Part shown: positions 30,343 through 41,689 of the stretch, piece after piece | Layout of the letters: every line of letters begins with the position of its first letter | Position numbering within the stretch: the first letter of the stretch is position 1 | Assembly: GCA_004764695.1 (NCBI GenBank) | Contig: SMSO01000031.1 | Span: 1,114,600-1,178,599 of the forward strand | Direction: 5' to 3' | DNA from: Schizochytrium sp. TIO01 | Taxonomy: Eukaryota > Sar > Bigyra > Thraustochytrida > Thraustochytriidae | Length of the DNA stretch: 64,000 nucleotides | Translations under genes and position numbers: made by a program | Notes under the pieces: generated by a model | Seen by the model: only the letters and a program-made list of their open reading frames with translations | Told to the model about the DNA's origin: nothing | The model's database searches: none

Positions 30343-33300
30343 GAAGAGCTTACTTTCCCTGATGACTGTGACCTTGAGGCACTTTGCAATGGAGCTGGAG
30401 TTGATGTGGACTTTGATCAAGATGGACTTGCACTCATATTCTCAAAAATTCAGGAGACAGCATTTGTGGTCGATCCAGATCTCGGTCTTCCATCAGTACG
30501 ACTGAGTCCGCATCCAAGTAAGAATGGCTGCTCCACATATTTTGTTTTCACAGACCCTACTTCAGGTCAGAAAACCCATCAAACACGCGAACATCCAAAC
30601 ACAAGACTTTGCTACGACACTTATTATGAGATTGCCCGAGCTCGCGCCTTAAAAGAGGCTGAATTAGATGATGATCCAGACGCAGATGCGCAACTTCGAC
30701 AAAGAAGAATTGCCAAGCGGAACCTCATTCACCAACGAGCTCTGCTCGAGGCTGAGCTTTATTACAAAGAAACTTTGGGTAATCCAAGTGTCGATGACAT
30801 TGAACCTGCGGATACAGGCACAAGCCCGTTTTGGCGGGTTGCTCCTGTTGATATACGACGAGCAGCCCGTGACGTGTTCGAGTTCGACCTTGATGAAGAG
30901 CCAAAGCTTGCCTGGGTCATTCGTTTCTACCTAGCAACAGATCTTCCACCACGATGGAAACGAGCGGAGAATGCACCACAAGTGTTCCTCAACGATGATG
31001 AAACTGCCTCTGACAGGCCTGTCTCTGCATCGGTGGTTACTGCGGAAAATGTCGATGGAAATCTTAGCGAGGATGACGAGGGTGAAGAGGAGTGTTACGT
31101 ATATACCCCAAAGGACTCTCGTGAGCAGGACCTGATTACCTCGGGTCATCCAGGAGTGATGTACTTTCGAGGTTTGCTCAGGTCAGTACGGGAGGAGCTA
31201 GACATTATGGGAGAAAATGATCTCGATAGTGATGAGGACGGTGATTTTGGGTTAGCATCGCTCACTGAAGACAATGAAATGGATACATCATTCTCAGGTG
31301 CGGAGCGTCGTGGAATTCTTAAATTTTGGCACCCTGCATCTCGATCGTATTACAAATATAACTTTAACAGCAGACGAGTTGTTGAAAGTGGTATCAAAGA
31401 ACCACCACCGGCTGTCTTTATCAGCTTACCTCGGAAGTCATCTACAGCAGGGTCTGCTGCAGACAGTTCCCGGGCTGGGGTGCTTTTAAGTGACAGTGGC
31501 TCGATTGACATAGACGATCAACTTGACGAAGTTTCTGCGCGTCGTATCGCTCTTGCTGCGGACCTTGAGGAAGTCTGGGAGACCGTAGAGACTCAAGTTC
31601 CTCGAGCAGATCTAACTGCCTTTGCTAGCTTTGTTAATGTTAAACTTTGTGGCCCACAAACCGAGTTTCTTCGGGAAATTGCTGTACGCTTACTGTCCCC
31701 TCTACCTGAGGGCTGGGTTCGAACAGTTGACCCAGAGGGCCGAGTTCATTATTGTAGCACAATCGGTAAACACGAGCCAGATTTGTGGCGAGAATCTCTG
31801 CAGGACCAACTACCCCAATGGGTGCGCCGGGCTGTTGGCCTGGGACATCATGTAAAGTTGCATATGTATGAGTTTTCGGCTCTCCACCCAGAAGCAGAAG
31901 ACTGTCGTAAAGTAATAAGTAATGAAAGAGCAGTGCGTAAAGCCAAAGCAAAGAAACATCGTATTCTGCAACGTCAGCTTCTTTCAGAGCATGCTCAGGT
32001 TAGCAGGCGCCAACTTTTGCGAGGAGAAAGTAACCTTCGTATGCCTATCGAGGCTCAGGACCCGCTCGCTACGGCTTTAGAATTTTATAAAAGCCAGATT
32101 GGCGATCCTTTATATCCCAAGGGGATTTGTGTGCGCTCAACATCGAGCACACGTTCGCCACAAATGCTGTATGACGAGGCAAGACGAATGGGGGTCAAGG
32201 CAGATGAGTACCATTTACTTTGGATTCCACACATGCGTCTAGCAATTGATTTGCCACCTCAGTGGGCAGAGGTACCTGGAAATATACAGCAGGGATTGGA
32301 AAGCAGCAGTATTAATCAGCCGGAAGGCAGCCAAGGTAGCGTGATTACCCAGTACACTTTTGCGCCCAGTGGCTACCTCACATATGAACACCCTGCAGAG
32401 CCTTATTTTCGTATTTTGCTGGAGTCTGCACGTAACGATACGCCCCTGTCGCCATTACCTTTGCATATTGAGTATCTCGAAATGATTGAACATACAGGAA
32501 AGACATATTTTTTTAATCCTCGGACTATGCGGAAACAATACTCAAGACCAGCTCCGCAGCCTCAAAGTCCGCTGAGAATCAAGACCCCTGTCCTGACTCG
32601 TCAGCAATCTAGTTCATGCTTAAGTACCTCCCGTATGTCAACAAGAGACCCAAGTTCTCCATTGATTGGTCTCGATAGCGCAAGCTATAGTCCGGTCTCA
32701 AGGAATAGCCCCTTTTTGCAGCTTTCAAACAAATCTCGGAGTGGAGGTGAACCAAACACAAGAAAGCGAAGCAGTGAGGAAAGTATCACCTTTGTAGAGA
32801 CTAAGTCAACATTTAGTGACGTTCTTGCGCGAATGCTTGATGAGAACGAGTCACACCAAAGTTCATCATCCTCTTCGTTAAAGCGAGACCTTGTCCCTCC
32901 ACGAGAGCTTTTGACGTCCTTTATCTCCCTTGATGAGGTACCAGAAAACAAGAATGTCTCAGAAGGATCTGTACAAAACCTCGTGCCCAATTTTGGTGAC
33001 GAGTTCCAGCAACAGGGAAGCAGCATGCTGCTTGACACGGCAAGTATGAATGAGGCAGAAGGAAGTATGCTTTTTCTTGCAACATCTTCAATGCAAACAC
33101 CTGTCGAGGATTCCACTTGCCAGGACTTCTCCGCTCATGATTGGCTAGGGGGGGGCAGCCACCATATTGACTCACAACTCGGCGTAGGGCGAGGTGTAGT
33201 TGAGGGTGATGACGAACTGCATTTGGAGGGAAGCGATGATGATGGTGACGAGGAAGTAGAGACTCTTGTAATAACACGTTCTACGCTCGCGAAAGCCAAA

Positions 33301-33918
33301 GTGAGCTACTTTGTTCAAGAGTGGATGGATGAAGATCACCAAGATAGCTCTTTTGATATGTCATCCCTTTGGCGCACCATGCCAGAACCAGATCAGCGGC
33401 ATTCCACTATGCGCAAAACCCTACTTAGCCCTTTACGAGAACCACCTCCTCCTTTTCAAGGTCATACTGTTGAGTCCCAGGTAAATCAGTGGAACGAGGC
33501 AGGTGTTACTGCCAGGAAAGCCCCACTGCGCCTTAGCGAACGCCACCCATTCTTCTATGAGGAGGAGGATGCTACACAAGTTGCAAAATTGAAGAAAAAC
33601 ATTGCACCGGAGCAAATTGTTGCAAGGCCTGTAGACGTTGCATTGGAGAAGTCTGACCTGGCTCATTTCGCTCGTGTTCACACCCGCCGAGGCGAGGTTG
33701 ATAAACTAATTGCAGCTTGTGCAAAGCGAAGTGAACAGTATAAGCGAATCAAGAGTAAAACGTTTAGTACTCCAAACCTGAACAGGGGCGCTAGCTCAAA
33801 GATGCTGGCGCACAGTAGTAGCGACCCCAAAACAAGAGACGAAGATGAGTTAATTCAGACCAACTCGCGTAAGCAAAGTCCGTTGCTTCCGCCTCTGCCC
33901 CGCAAAGATTCTCCTTAG
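30343..33918 (+). CDS. Large protein with repeated CEP164-like (WW-type) modules, 5' end unresolved
   Basis: About 1190 residues from the first codon after an upstream stop; there is no in-frame ATG near the 5' end, so an upstream exon is expected. Two segments closely follow the N-terminal module of centriolar CEP164: a short helix, a [DE]-x-x-L-x-W-x-x-x-x-x-x-A-x-[DP]LPP-x-W strand, an aromatic strand, an HP doublet, then Y-F-R-x-L-L-x-x-x-R. They lie at about 30850-31195 (PKLAWVIRFYLATDLPPRW ... SGHPGVMYFRGLLRSVR) and 32167-32435 (YHLLWIPHMRLAIDLPPQW ... YEHPAEPYFRILLESAR). More degenerate copies lie at 30470-30650, 31320-31420, 31600-31840 (LPEGWVRTVDPEGRVHY) and 32455-32560. The C-terminal third is Ser-rich and acidic. 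A basal-body or ciliary role is inferred from CEP164 similarity. Confidence 0.7.
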   Translation, partial: EELTFPDDCDLEALCNGAGVDVDFDQDGLALIFSKIQETAFVVDPDLGLPSVRLSPHPSKNGCSTYFVFTDPTSGQKTHQTREHPNTRLCYDTYYEIARARALKEAELDDDPDADAQLRQRRIAKRNLIHQRALLEAELYYKETLGNPSVDDIEPADTGTSPFWRVAPVDIRRAARDVFEFDLDEEPKLAWVIRFYLATDLPPRWKRAENAPQVFLNDDETASDRPVSASVVTAENVDGNLSEDDEGEEECYVYTPKDSREQDLITSGHPGVMYFRGLLRSVREELDIMGENDLDSDEDGDFGLASLTEDNEMDTSFSGAERRGILKFWHPASRSYYKYNFNSRRVVESGIKEPPPAVFISLPRKSSTAGSAADSSRAGVLLSDSGSIDIDDQLDEVSARRIALAADLEEVWETVETQVPRADLTAFASFVNVKLCGPQTEFLREIAVRLLSPLPEGWVRTVDPEGRVHYCSTIGKHEPDLWRESLQDQLPQWVRRAVGLGHHVKLHMYEFSALHPEAEDCRKVISNERAVRKAKAKKHRILQRQLLSEHAQVSRRQLLRGESNLRMPIEAQDPLATALEFYKSQIGDPLYPKGICVRSTSSTRSPQMLYDEARRMGVKADEYHLLWIPHMRLAIDLPPQWAEVPGNIQQGLESSSINQPEGSQGSVITQYTFAPSGYLTYEHPAEPYFRILLESARNDTPLSPLPLHIEYLEMIEHTGKTYFFNPRTMRKQYSRPAPQPQSPLRIKTPVLTRQQSSSCLSTSRMSTRDPSSPLIGLDSASYSPVSRNSPFLQLSNKSRSGGEPNTRKRSSEESITFVETKSTFSDVLARMLDENESHQSSSSSSLKRDLVPPRELLTSFISLDEVPENKNVSEGSVQNLVPNFGDEFQQQGSSMLLDTASMNEAEGSMLFLATSSMQTPVEDSTCQDFSAHDWLGGGSHHIDSQLGVGRGVVEGDDELHLEGSDDDGDEEVETLVITRSTLAKAKVSYFVQEWMDEDHQDSSFDMSSLWRTMPEPDQRHSTMRKTLLSPLREPPPPFQGHTVESQVNQWNEAGVTARKAPLRLSERHPFFYEEEDATQVAKLKKNIAPEQIVARPVDVALEKSDLAHFARVHTRRGEVDKLIAACAKRSEQYKRIKSKTFSTPNLNRGASSKMLAHSSSDPKTRDEDELIQTNSRKQSPLLPPLPRKDSP

Positions 33919-36900
33919 ACAAATGTTTAGTGGAAGGTGATTGACAGTATAAATCCTGCCGCGTAGCTCGCCACAGTAAGGGCCTGCCTGGTAGGAAATT
34001 CCCCTTCGCTTTGAAAGGCATTAAACAAGAATCATTTCTTCCGCTGTATGATCCTGCAGAGAAGGCCTACATCACCCTTATTTTGGTGATGCTTAGTAGT
34101 TTTCCTACAAGGACCCTACACAGCGTTGTAAACTTTTATATTGCATACTGTTCTAATAAACCATATTTGAGACTTATTTACTCTATATTTACTCCTGAGG
34201 GTTTTTAAGCATGGCTAGACCAGGGTCTATCTTACAGTAGAGCGAATTCCGGTTCTAGCGATCGCAAAGAACCTCTGTATCACTCATCTTTTTCGCAAGG
34301 TGGCTGAGTAATCATGTCATCTAAGGGCGAGTGAGCGAGCGAGGGCACTGCCATGACTTACTTGACTTGTAAATACACCGAGTTGGAGGGATTGATTTGA
34401 TAAAGCCCAAGCCCAAACAGTTCATCGTCCTGCATGACAACATGATAATGATGGGAATAGCAGCTCGTAGGTCAGCACAACCCATTTTGGTGACGGACGG
34501 ACTTGCTTGCTTGCCTGCTTTGTGGGGTTTCTTTCATGGAAGAGTCTTACAGGTATTGCAGGTATCTATCTGCCTAGGAGGCCAATGCAGAAGAGGCTAG
34601 TTAGTGGTGAGAAGTTTGAGCTGTAGAAAACTGCAGGATCCAAGTGACTTTTCCCCCTTTAACCTCTAGTGTATTGTAGGTAAGTGTAGTAGTGTATGCA
34701 TGATATAAAGCATTTTAGTAGGTGGGATTGTGCTCGTGCTTCATTTCTTTCCAAATCGATCTTCTCTAGAAGATAACTACCCAAGTTTGGCACAATTTGT
34801 GCAGTTACCTCAGTCGGTCAGTGATGTGCTGGCTGGTACAACCTTGAGGTTGCTGCACTGTCTTGTCTGAGGGGCGAGTCTATTCGCTATCCAAGAATGT
34901 GGGAACGTTCAATTTAAAGTAACCGTGGTGCTGAATTGAAATGCGAACGTAGCCTGCTTCAACTAACTCCCTAAGAGATCTCAGCACGAGATTAGTATAC
35001 AATCAAAAACGATCCTTCGTCCAGTACAAGATCGATCGAGCGCAGAGCATCTTCTTGCTGATTGATAGTCTCGCATATTTACAAGACATCATAACTACTT
35101 CCAGAAAATTATAATTCTTTGGAACCTCAAGTGTTCTAAAACGATCTGGCTATTCCAAACTCTGATACATTCTCCAGAACCTTGCCTGTACCACGTCCGG
35201 GCTTACTTCACGAGCGATGCGTGGTGAGCGCTGTATCCTTCGATCTAGTTCTCAAACCAAGACAACTCAGCCAAACCATGCAGCAAGCAATCAATGACTC
35301 ATTCGATCAATCGATCAACCAACCAATGAATCAACCAATCGCTCGATCGATCATTCAAAATCAGTCAACCAAGCGAACGTGTTTGTTCCCCAACGCCATC
35401 TTTGGTACCGCGTAACCTTGGGTCTCCCGCTTTCCAAGTCGCCCAAGCGAGCACGCGAGCAAGTGCGCCGCGGCCTTCCTGTCTTTCGTTCTAGCCCCGC
35501 AGCTCTCCCGTGGCGGGCACCCGCATCTCTTCGCCCCGCCTTCCCCGCAGCGCATGCTTTCCCCCGTGTCGGCGCGCTCCGGAGCGTGCGCGCCGGGCTC
35601 CCTTGAGAGGGGGCGGGTCCCCGCAGCTCGTGCTTGCGCGTGTGCGCTTGTGGAGTCCACGCGCACACCCGAGGCAGGCACGGGCGACCAGCGGTGAGCG
35701 AAGAGGGCGCCACAGTTGTGAACCGCGCTGTGAGTCACTTGGACCCCGGACCGTCTAACTAACTGACTGACCGATTGATTGATCGATTGATCAAACGAAC
35801 ACGCCCTTTTCTCGAGGCCCCTTCACCTGCGCGATCAATCAATCAATCCATCCATCCATCCATCAATTCCCAGCGATCTGACGCGGAGGTCTTGCGCCTG
35901 CACGCTCGCGGGACGAGGAATCCTTTTCTCGAGCCTTGCGATCTTCACCGTCCACCGCAGCGCGATCGACGGAGGGATAGATGGAGGGGTCTTGATCACC
36001 TGCCTTTCGTATCTTCGCAGACGCCGAGATTCTATACGTATACGCGAGCAGGCGTGCGGGTGTCTTGGTAGAAAGGCCAGCTTACATTTACACTACACTC
36101 TGCAGTGCATGCTGGCGTGGGCAGCCAAGTAATCACGCGCTACGAGGATGCGATGCGATGCGCCGCCTGACTGACAGACAGACAGACAGCCCAGGCAGGC
36201 AGGCCCCGCTTTCGCTGAGTTGCTGCCGCTGCCACGGCCGCCGCCTTTCCCAGGCCCTCTGATCCCCAACGAGTCTATGCGTACCTCGAGGCGTGAAAGT
36301 TTGCCGCAGATCAAACGGGCTTGCCTGCTTAACTTAAGAAGCAGAAGCAGAAGCAGAAGCAGAGGCAGAAGCAGAAGCAGAAGAAGAGAAGGCGGTTCTT
36401 CACTGTGGGTCGATCGTCGAGAACCTTTTAGTTAGCAGCAGCAGTCCAACCGCCGAGTGCGGCACGCAAAAGGTGTGCGCGCGTGCATCCACATCCAATT
36501 CACTTCTCTCACGCAGAACTAAAGGCCAGCTTTACTCTGCCTCACGCGCCAACGATCCCTCCCATCAGCGACGATGCAGAGCAGAGCAGAGCAGAGCAGA
36601 GCAGCGCAAGCATCATCACCATCACCATCACCATCATCATCATCAGCAGCAGCAGCAGCAGCAGGAGAAGACCTCGAAGGAGGAGAAGAGCTTCGAGAGA
36701 CGAGCGGCTGGGCTCGAGGCCGCACGCTTTCCGCCCAACCAGGCAGGCCCTCTGAGACGCGGGCTGAACCTCCCGAGTCACTCAGCGCCGCACAGTTTCA
36801 GACGCCGAATTGGAGCGAATACAACAACGACAACTTCAGAAGAAGAAGAAGAAGAAGAAGAAGAAGAGAGGAAAGGAGCCCATCGACATCGACGGCCAAG

Positions 36901-37212
36901 TCTGAAAGAAATCGTTCCAAAAGCGGCGCCCTCAAAGGAACAGCGGCGACTGCGGTCCTCGTCCCGGAGCACGCTTGTGCCGGTCACTAAGTCAGTGATC
37001 GATGGCTTGGTTGGCTGGATGGCTGAACGCGGCGCCGTCTTCGGGCTCCAAGCTCGATCAGCCAGCCAGCCGAGCCTTGGCGGAGGCAGGGAGTGAGTGA
37101 GCGAGGAGCGAGTGAGTGCCTGGCATCGACGATCGCATCGACCGTCACCGCCGTCGTAGGGCTCGAAACTTCTGCTCACGTGCTCAATTGATTTGTTCAT
37201 TCGATTACTTTG

Positions 37213-37250
<38 letters not shown>

Positions 37251-37462
37251 TCTTACTTTCTTTGCTACTTTCCTGTTTCAAAGGGAGGAGGGAATCTGAA
37301 TCTGGAATCTGGCGCGTGCGGGTCCCCTCGGTACCTTTCAGATGAGGGTAGCTGTGGGGCATACCTGTGAGCAGGTTCTTAAGAAGCGGACAGATGAAGG
37401 ATTCAAAGTTGTTTTATAATTCGTTTTCTTTATTTTACTTTAGCACTTATACATACTTATAC

Positions 37463-37496
<34 letters not shown>

Positions 37497-37879
37497 TACT
37501 AATTAAAATTGTTTATTTTTTATGATAAAGAGAACGTGAGAGAAAGAAAGAAAGAGAGGTCTACTTTAGTTGAGAGCGCAGAGAAGGATTGAGACATTGG
37601 CCACTTGTCTCCAAGGAAATAGAGCGATAGCTGAGGGTTGACTCATCGAGCGTGGCCTTAGTCCGCGGCGCCGTCGCGAGGCATATCTGTTTGCGTTCGC
37701 CGTCGAAGGAGTGTTCTTGTTTGGGTGCGGCGGTCGAGCGCCAACACCCACCCACCCGTCCGTGTATACGCAAACGGTGCCGTGCCCGTGCCTGCATGCT
37801 CTTGCCTCGAAGCTTGAGCTGCAGACCCTGAGGATAGCGGGACCTTGCGCGATCCTTCAAATGGCAACCGGTGAGCCGG

Positions 37880-37985
37880 TCTTCTGTATCTTCTGTATCT
37901 TCTATATCTTCTGTATCTTCTGTATCTTCTATCTTCTGTATCTTCTATCTTCTGTATCTTCTATCTCCTGTATCATCTTGTATCT
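37880..37985. repeat. TATCTTCTG-type minisatellite
   Basis: About ten slightly variable copies of a 9-10 base pyrimidine-rich unit (TATCTTCTG, TATCTTCTA). Confidence 0.85.
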
Positions 37986-39690
37986 TCTTGTATATTGCAT
38001 TTGGTACGCAATGCAATACGAGTTGGAGCTGGAATTCGCCCCGAATCGAACGCTCTTCTTTGACAGCTCAAGAGAAGAGCCCATCGTTTCCTTCTTCGGG
38101 CAACAGCTTGACAACAAGAATCTCTTCGCATGGTGGTAAGTTGAAGAAATACGCGAGCGACTGGTTGGCGGGTCGATTGCCTTATTCCTTGCGTGGACGA
38201 CGCTGCTAAATCCAGGTAGAGCCTTGAAGCGCCGGTACATTGAAGGTCGGCCTCTGATATGAAACTGGTTCCCAGCTCGAGACGAAGTCGAGATCGATTC
38301 GATTGTCCTCACGGACACCACACGCCTGCTCGAGCTTGCCCGTGCTCGTTCAAGGCGCTCGCGGCGTTTCCCCTCGAGTTCCAGAGAGCGCCATCTTCAT
38401 AAGTTATCGATGCCGCGATCGTCTTCTTCGTGCGAAGAGCGCCTTCGATTTGAAGAGCGCAAAGGACAATTCTGTTCGTCGTCGTTGTTGTTGTTTGACG
38501 ATTCTTTATTTTAAAATTAAAGATTATAAATTATAAATTATAAATTATAAATTATAACTAAATAAACAAACAAGAAATGAAATGAAATGAAATGAAATGA
38601 TGTGGAAACGAGGAGGAGCATCGCAATTGTGCCTCCCGTCGTTCAATATGCCGCATCCATTGGGGCACCCGCAGACACCCACTCGGGTTTTGCTACGCTA
38701 TTCTGCGCTATTCTGCTTTCCTTTATCCGCCCCTTTGTCCTAAGGTGGCTCCACTCACGAGTGTACATAGCACGCCTACAGACCCATCCGCACATATGCT
38801 ATTGCCGCCACCATCGTTCTTATCATACATTTCCTTCAATTGCTCCTTTCCTTCTTAAAATCCATACTTGAACGCGAAGAAATGCGCGCCCCTCCCCGCT
38901 ATCGTTACCCATAGATAACAATAACCTCCTCCTCTGGAATGCGCCGGCAAGCATCCCGTATCGCCTCGAGAAGGCCGACCGTCCGTCCATCTTCACCGGA
39001 TCTGGGCGCCGCCACGGCCCTTAGCGGCGCTTGCTCCGATCGCCCTATCGATCGATCGAAGAGCAAAGCAAAGCAAAGCAAAGCAAAGCAATGCAACGCA
39101 TATCAGACCAAAGCAACGCATATCAGAGCAAAGCAAAGCAAAACAAATCAAAACAAATTGAATAAAAGAAGCGACTGCGCGAAACGAGCAAGCGAGGCAG
39201 GCGGCCCTTCTGCGGGTCCCCCCACAGCACTTTGAAAGACCCTCCGTCCACCCTGAGCCGCGCCGTGGCGCGCTGCTGCACGCTGCTCCGGGGAACCCGC
39301 CAAAGCTGCTAGCTTCTTTTTATCCCGCAGCTAAGGGGACCCGCAAGCCTCGACTTGATAGGCGCCAGGCGGTTAGTCGGCCTGCCTGGAGGTCGCGAAG
39401 CTGGAGATCGTGGGCTCCTGAGGCGGCGGAGAGGGAGTCTTCAGGGAGGGAGGGATGCATGAACCAAGGTAAGAAGGATTCCCCTTGGAGCACGGTCCAG
39501 CAGTGGAGGCAGCGAGCGGCGGCGTGCGATGCGGCGGCGTGGGCTTTCTGCCTTTCCCAGCCAGCAGCAGGTGTGTGCGCGGGAGCGAAGAGGAGGGAGT
39601 CTCGGCACGCTTCTTCCAAGGGAACCCGCACAGCGGTCTGTCTGTGCGGAGAAGAAAGAAGAGAACGCTCTCTTCGTACTGAGAGGCGGA

Positions 39691-39826
39691 AAGAAAGAGA
39701 GAAAGAAAGAAAGAAAGAAAGAAAGAACTCCAATCGTCGCTATTTCCATCCTTTCTTTCTTTCTTTTCCTTTTCTTTTTCTTTTTCTTTTTCTTTTTCTT
39801 TCTTTCTTTCTTTCTTTCTTTCTTTG
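39691..39826. repeat. (GAAA)n followed by complementary (TTTC)n
   Basis: A GAAA-rich tract at about 39691-39726 is followed, after about 25 bases, by a TTTC/TTTTTC tract at about 39750-39826. The tracts are complementary and could pair as a long hairpin, or form triplex DNA as a purine-pyrimidine tract. Confidence 0.85.
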
Positions 39827-40125
39827 CATCGATCAATCGATCGCCTCGAAGAACAGAGATGGAGGAGCCTTAGTGGCCAAAGAGTGACGGCGGCCGTCCA
39901 GAGGCGTGGGAGCAATCGGCATCGGCCAGATTCTATCTGTACGTCTGCGGCGGTTCTGTTCCTCGCTTCAGGCCGCCCACCTGCCCAGACACGCTCAAGG
40001 TCGGGCGAAGGCGGCGTTGAAGAGGCCGGTCTCCGCTAGCATTCGCATCATTATATGCGTGGTCTATATATATATATATATATATAGACAGATGAATAGA
40101 TTCTCTCTCTCTTTCTTTTTAGTTC

Positions 40126-40165
<40 letters not shown>

Positions 40166-40380
40166 TTTAAAAACTGAAATTGCAATTAAGATTTGGTTAT
40201 AGGTATGGTTTCGATGGCGGGCTCGATTCTACTGTTTTCGCTCTGCCTGAAAGCTCCCTCCGCCTCTGCCTTGGGCGAAGAAGCAGCGCTCACAACAGCG
40301 TCAGACTCAGAAGCGCCAACTGCTGTTGATTGCTTGGGTCCTCTTCATCGCCTCGAGGAAGTTTTCGCTGTGGAGGGGTG

Positions 40381-40588
40381 TTTGTTTGTTTGTTTGTTTG
40401 TTTGTTTGTTTGTTTGTTTGTTTGTTTGTTTGTTTGTTTGTTTGTTTGTTTGTTTGTTTGTTTGTTTGTTTGTTTGTTTGTTTGTTTGTTTGTTTGTTTG
40501 TTTGTTTGTTTGTTTGTTTGTTTGTTTGTTTGTTTGTTTGTTTGTTTGTTTGTTTGTTTGTTTGTTTGTTTGTTTGTTTGTTTGTTTG
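40381..40588. repeat. (TTTG)52 microsatellite
   Basis: A perfect uninterrupted array of 52 four-base units (208 bases), the longest tandem array in the window. It lies about 400 bases upstream of the RanBP2-type zinc-finger gene. Frames through it give FVCL or NKQT repeats and are artefacts. Confidence 0.97.
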
Positions 40589-40990
40589 CAAAATTGGAAA
40601 ACATGAAAAGAAAGTAAAAAGCTTACTTAGTGCCGCTGTTGTTGTTTGTTACTACCTTGCTTGTCATTTGTTATTTTTCATTTGTTATCCTCATTTGTTA
40701 TTTTTCACTTGTGGTTTTTGTTATTTGCTGCTCTCGCTTGGCGCTCCGGTGTCAGGGCATCAAAACCCAAACTCCAAGAGCACCAGCAAGCGAACTCAAG
40801 GCAAGCCTGCAAGCACCGAAGAAACTCGCAAGCGAAACCTGCCTGCCAAGCAAACCTGAAACTCGACGCAAGCCGCGACAACTGAGCTCGCAACAGCCTA
40901 GCTGCAAGCCAAACAAACGAAGCTACACAAGCAAGCAAGCAAGCGACCAAGCAAGCGACCAAGCAACCAAGCAAGCTCAAGGACAAGACA

Positions 40991-41689
40991 ATGACGATCG
41001 CCATGACTGAAGGTATTGTAACCCCGCTCGGCACCATGCTCGGTACGAGCATCTGGGCGCCGCAGCGACCCGTGGAAATTCACGAGCCCGTGCAAAGCTG
41101 GCCGCTCCAGCTGCCCCGCGTGGAGGCCTGTGCGCCGTTTGCGGAGACTTACAGCGTAGATGGTTCTTCTGACGGATCCTCGCGCTGCTTTGACCAGAAC
41201 AGCGTCAGCTCCAGATCTTCGTACTCCATGTACGAGACTGCATCCTCCTCGGGCGAATCTGAGCACTTCACTGAGGACGACGATTCTGAGGACGATGAGA
41301 TCCGCAGCCTCGAGAGCAGCGACTGTGAAGAGAACCACGGCAAATGCTGCGGAGGCGGACGCCGCGGGTTTGGCGGCAAGAAGCACTTCCACGGTAAGTC
41401 GCACTTCCACAAGCACGAGAACCCGTTCAAGATCAAGGGCCAGGCCACTCTGAACGAGCTCGACAAGAGCGAGAAGTGGACCTGCCCTTCCTGCGGCAAC
41501 GAAAACTACAAGTGGCGCTTTGTATGCAACATCCGTCGCTGCCGCCAGCTCAAGCCCAAGGAACTCCTTGACTGCAAGCTTCCCAAGGATGCCTGGGTCT
41601 GCTTTGCATGCGGAAACCTCAACTTTGGCCACCGCAGACAATGTAACATGCGCAACTGCCGTGCACCGCGCGACCAGGTGGAGCTTTAA
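40991..41689 (+). CDS. Protein with two RanBP2-type zinc fingers
   Basis: 232 residues from the ATG at 40991. The C-terminal third has two RanBP2-type fingers with the plant/protist spacing W-x-C-x2-C-x-N-x8-C-x4-C: KWTCPSCGNENYKWRFVCN at 162-180 (W163, C165, C168, N170, C179, C184) and AWVCFACGNLNFGHRRQCN at 201-219 (W202, C204, C207, N209, C218, C223). RanBP2 fingers of this kind bind single-stranded RNA or ubiquitin. The middle is Ser-rich and acidic (EDDDSEDDE), followed by a Gly/His/Lys-rich stretch (GKKHFHGKSHFHKHE). Third positions are strongly C/G-biased compared with neighbouring genes, as in highly expressed genes. The upstream ~200 bases are rich in CAAG repeats and free of ATG just before the start, consistent with a long leader. 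RNA binding is the likelier role. Confidence 0.85.
   Translation: MTIAMTEGIVTPLGTMLGTSIWAPQRPVEIHEPVQSWPLQLPRVEACAPFAETYSVDGSSDGSSRCFDQNSVSSRSSYSMYETASSSGESEHFTEDDDSEDDEIRSLESSDCEENHGKCCGGGRRGFGGKKHFHGKSHFHKHENPFKIKGQATLNELDKSEKWTCPSCGNENYKWRFVCNIRRCRQLKPKELLDCKLPKDAWVCFACGNLNFGHRRQCNMRNCRAPRDQVEL

Larger units (their letters stand above)
33919..40990. repeat. Gene-poor microsatellite island II
   Basis: Seven kilobases without a convincing gene. From about 35.2 kb it is packed with different tandem arrays: (ATCA/ATCC)n 35834-35864, (GACA)n then (GGCA)n 36173-36197, (GCAGAA)n 36337-36386, (AGAGC)n 36574-36605, (CAT/CAC)n then (CAG)n 36613-36662, (GAA)n 36838-36867, (TTAC)n 37210-37256, (AT)n about 37462-37482, a TATCTTCTG-type minisatellite 37880-37985, an AAATTAT array about 38519-38560, (GAAAT)n 38574-38600, (GCAAA)n about 39063-39092, (GAAA)n and (TTTC)n 39691-39826, (TA)n 40063-40086, (TTTC)n 40131-40167 and (TTTG)52. 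33.9-35.2 kb shows neither repeats nor a recognised gene. Confidence 0.7.

Noticed and set aside
36473-37200. His/Gln/Glu-rich frames on both strands
   Set aside because: Read through (CAT), (CAG) and (GAA) arrays; low-complexity only.
40193-40859. Long frames giving FVCL or NKQT repeats on both strands
   Set aside because: They are produced by the (TTTG)52 microsatellite and carry no other protein character.
11838-40990. CRISPR-like or telomeric arrays
   Set aside because: The repeats are continuous short units without regularly sized unique spacers, and none is a telomere-type G-rich unit; this is eukaryotic DNA.
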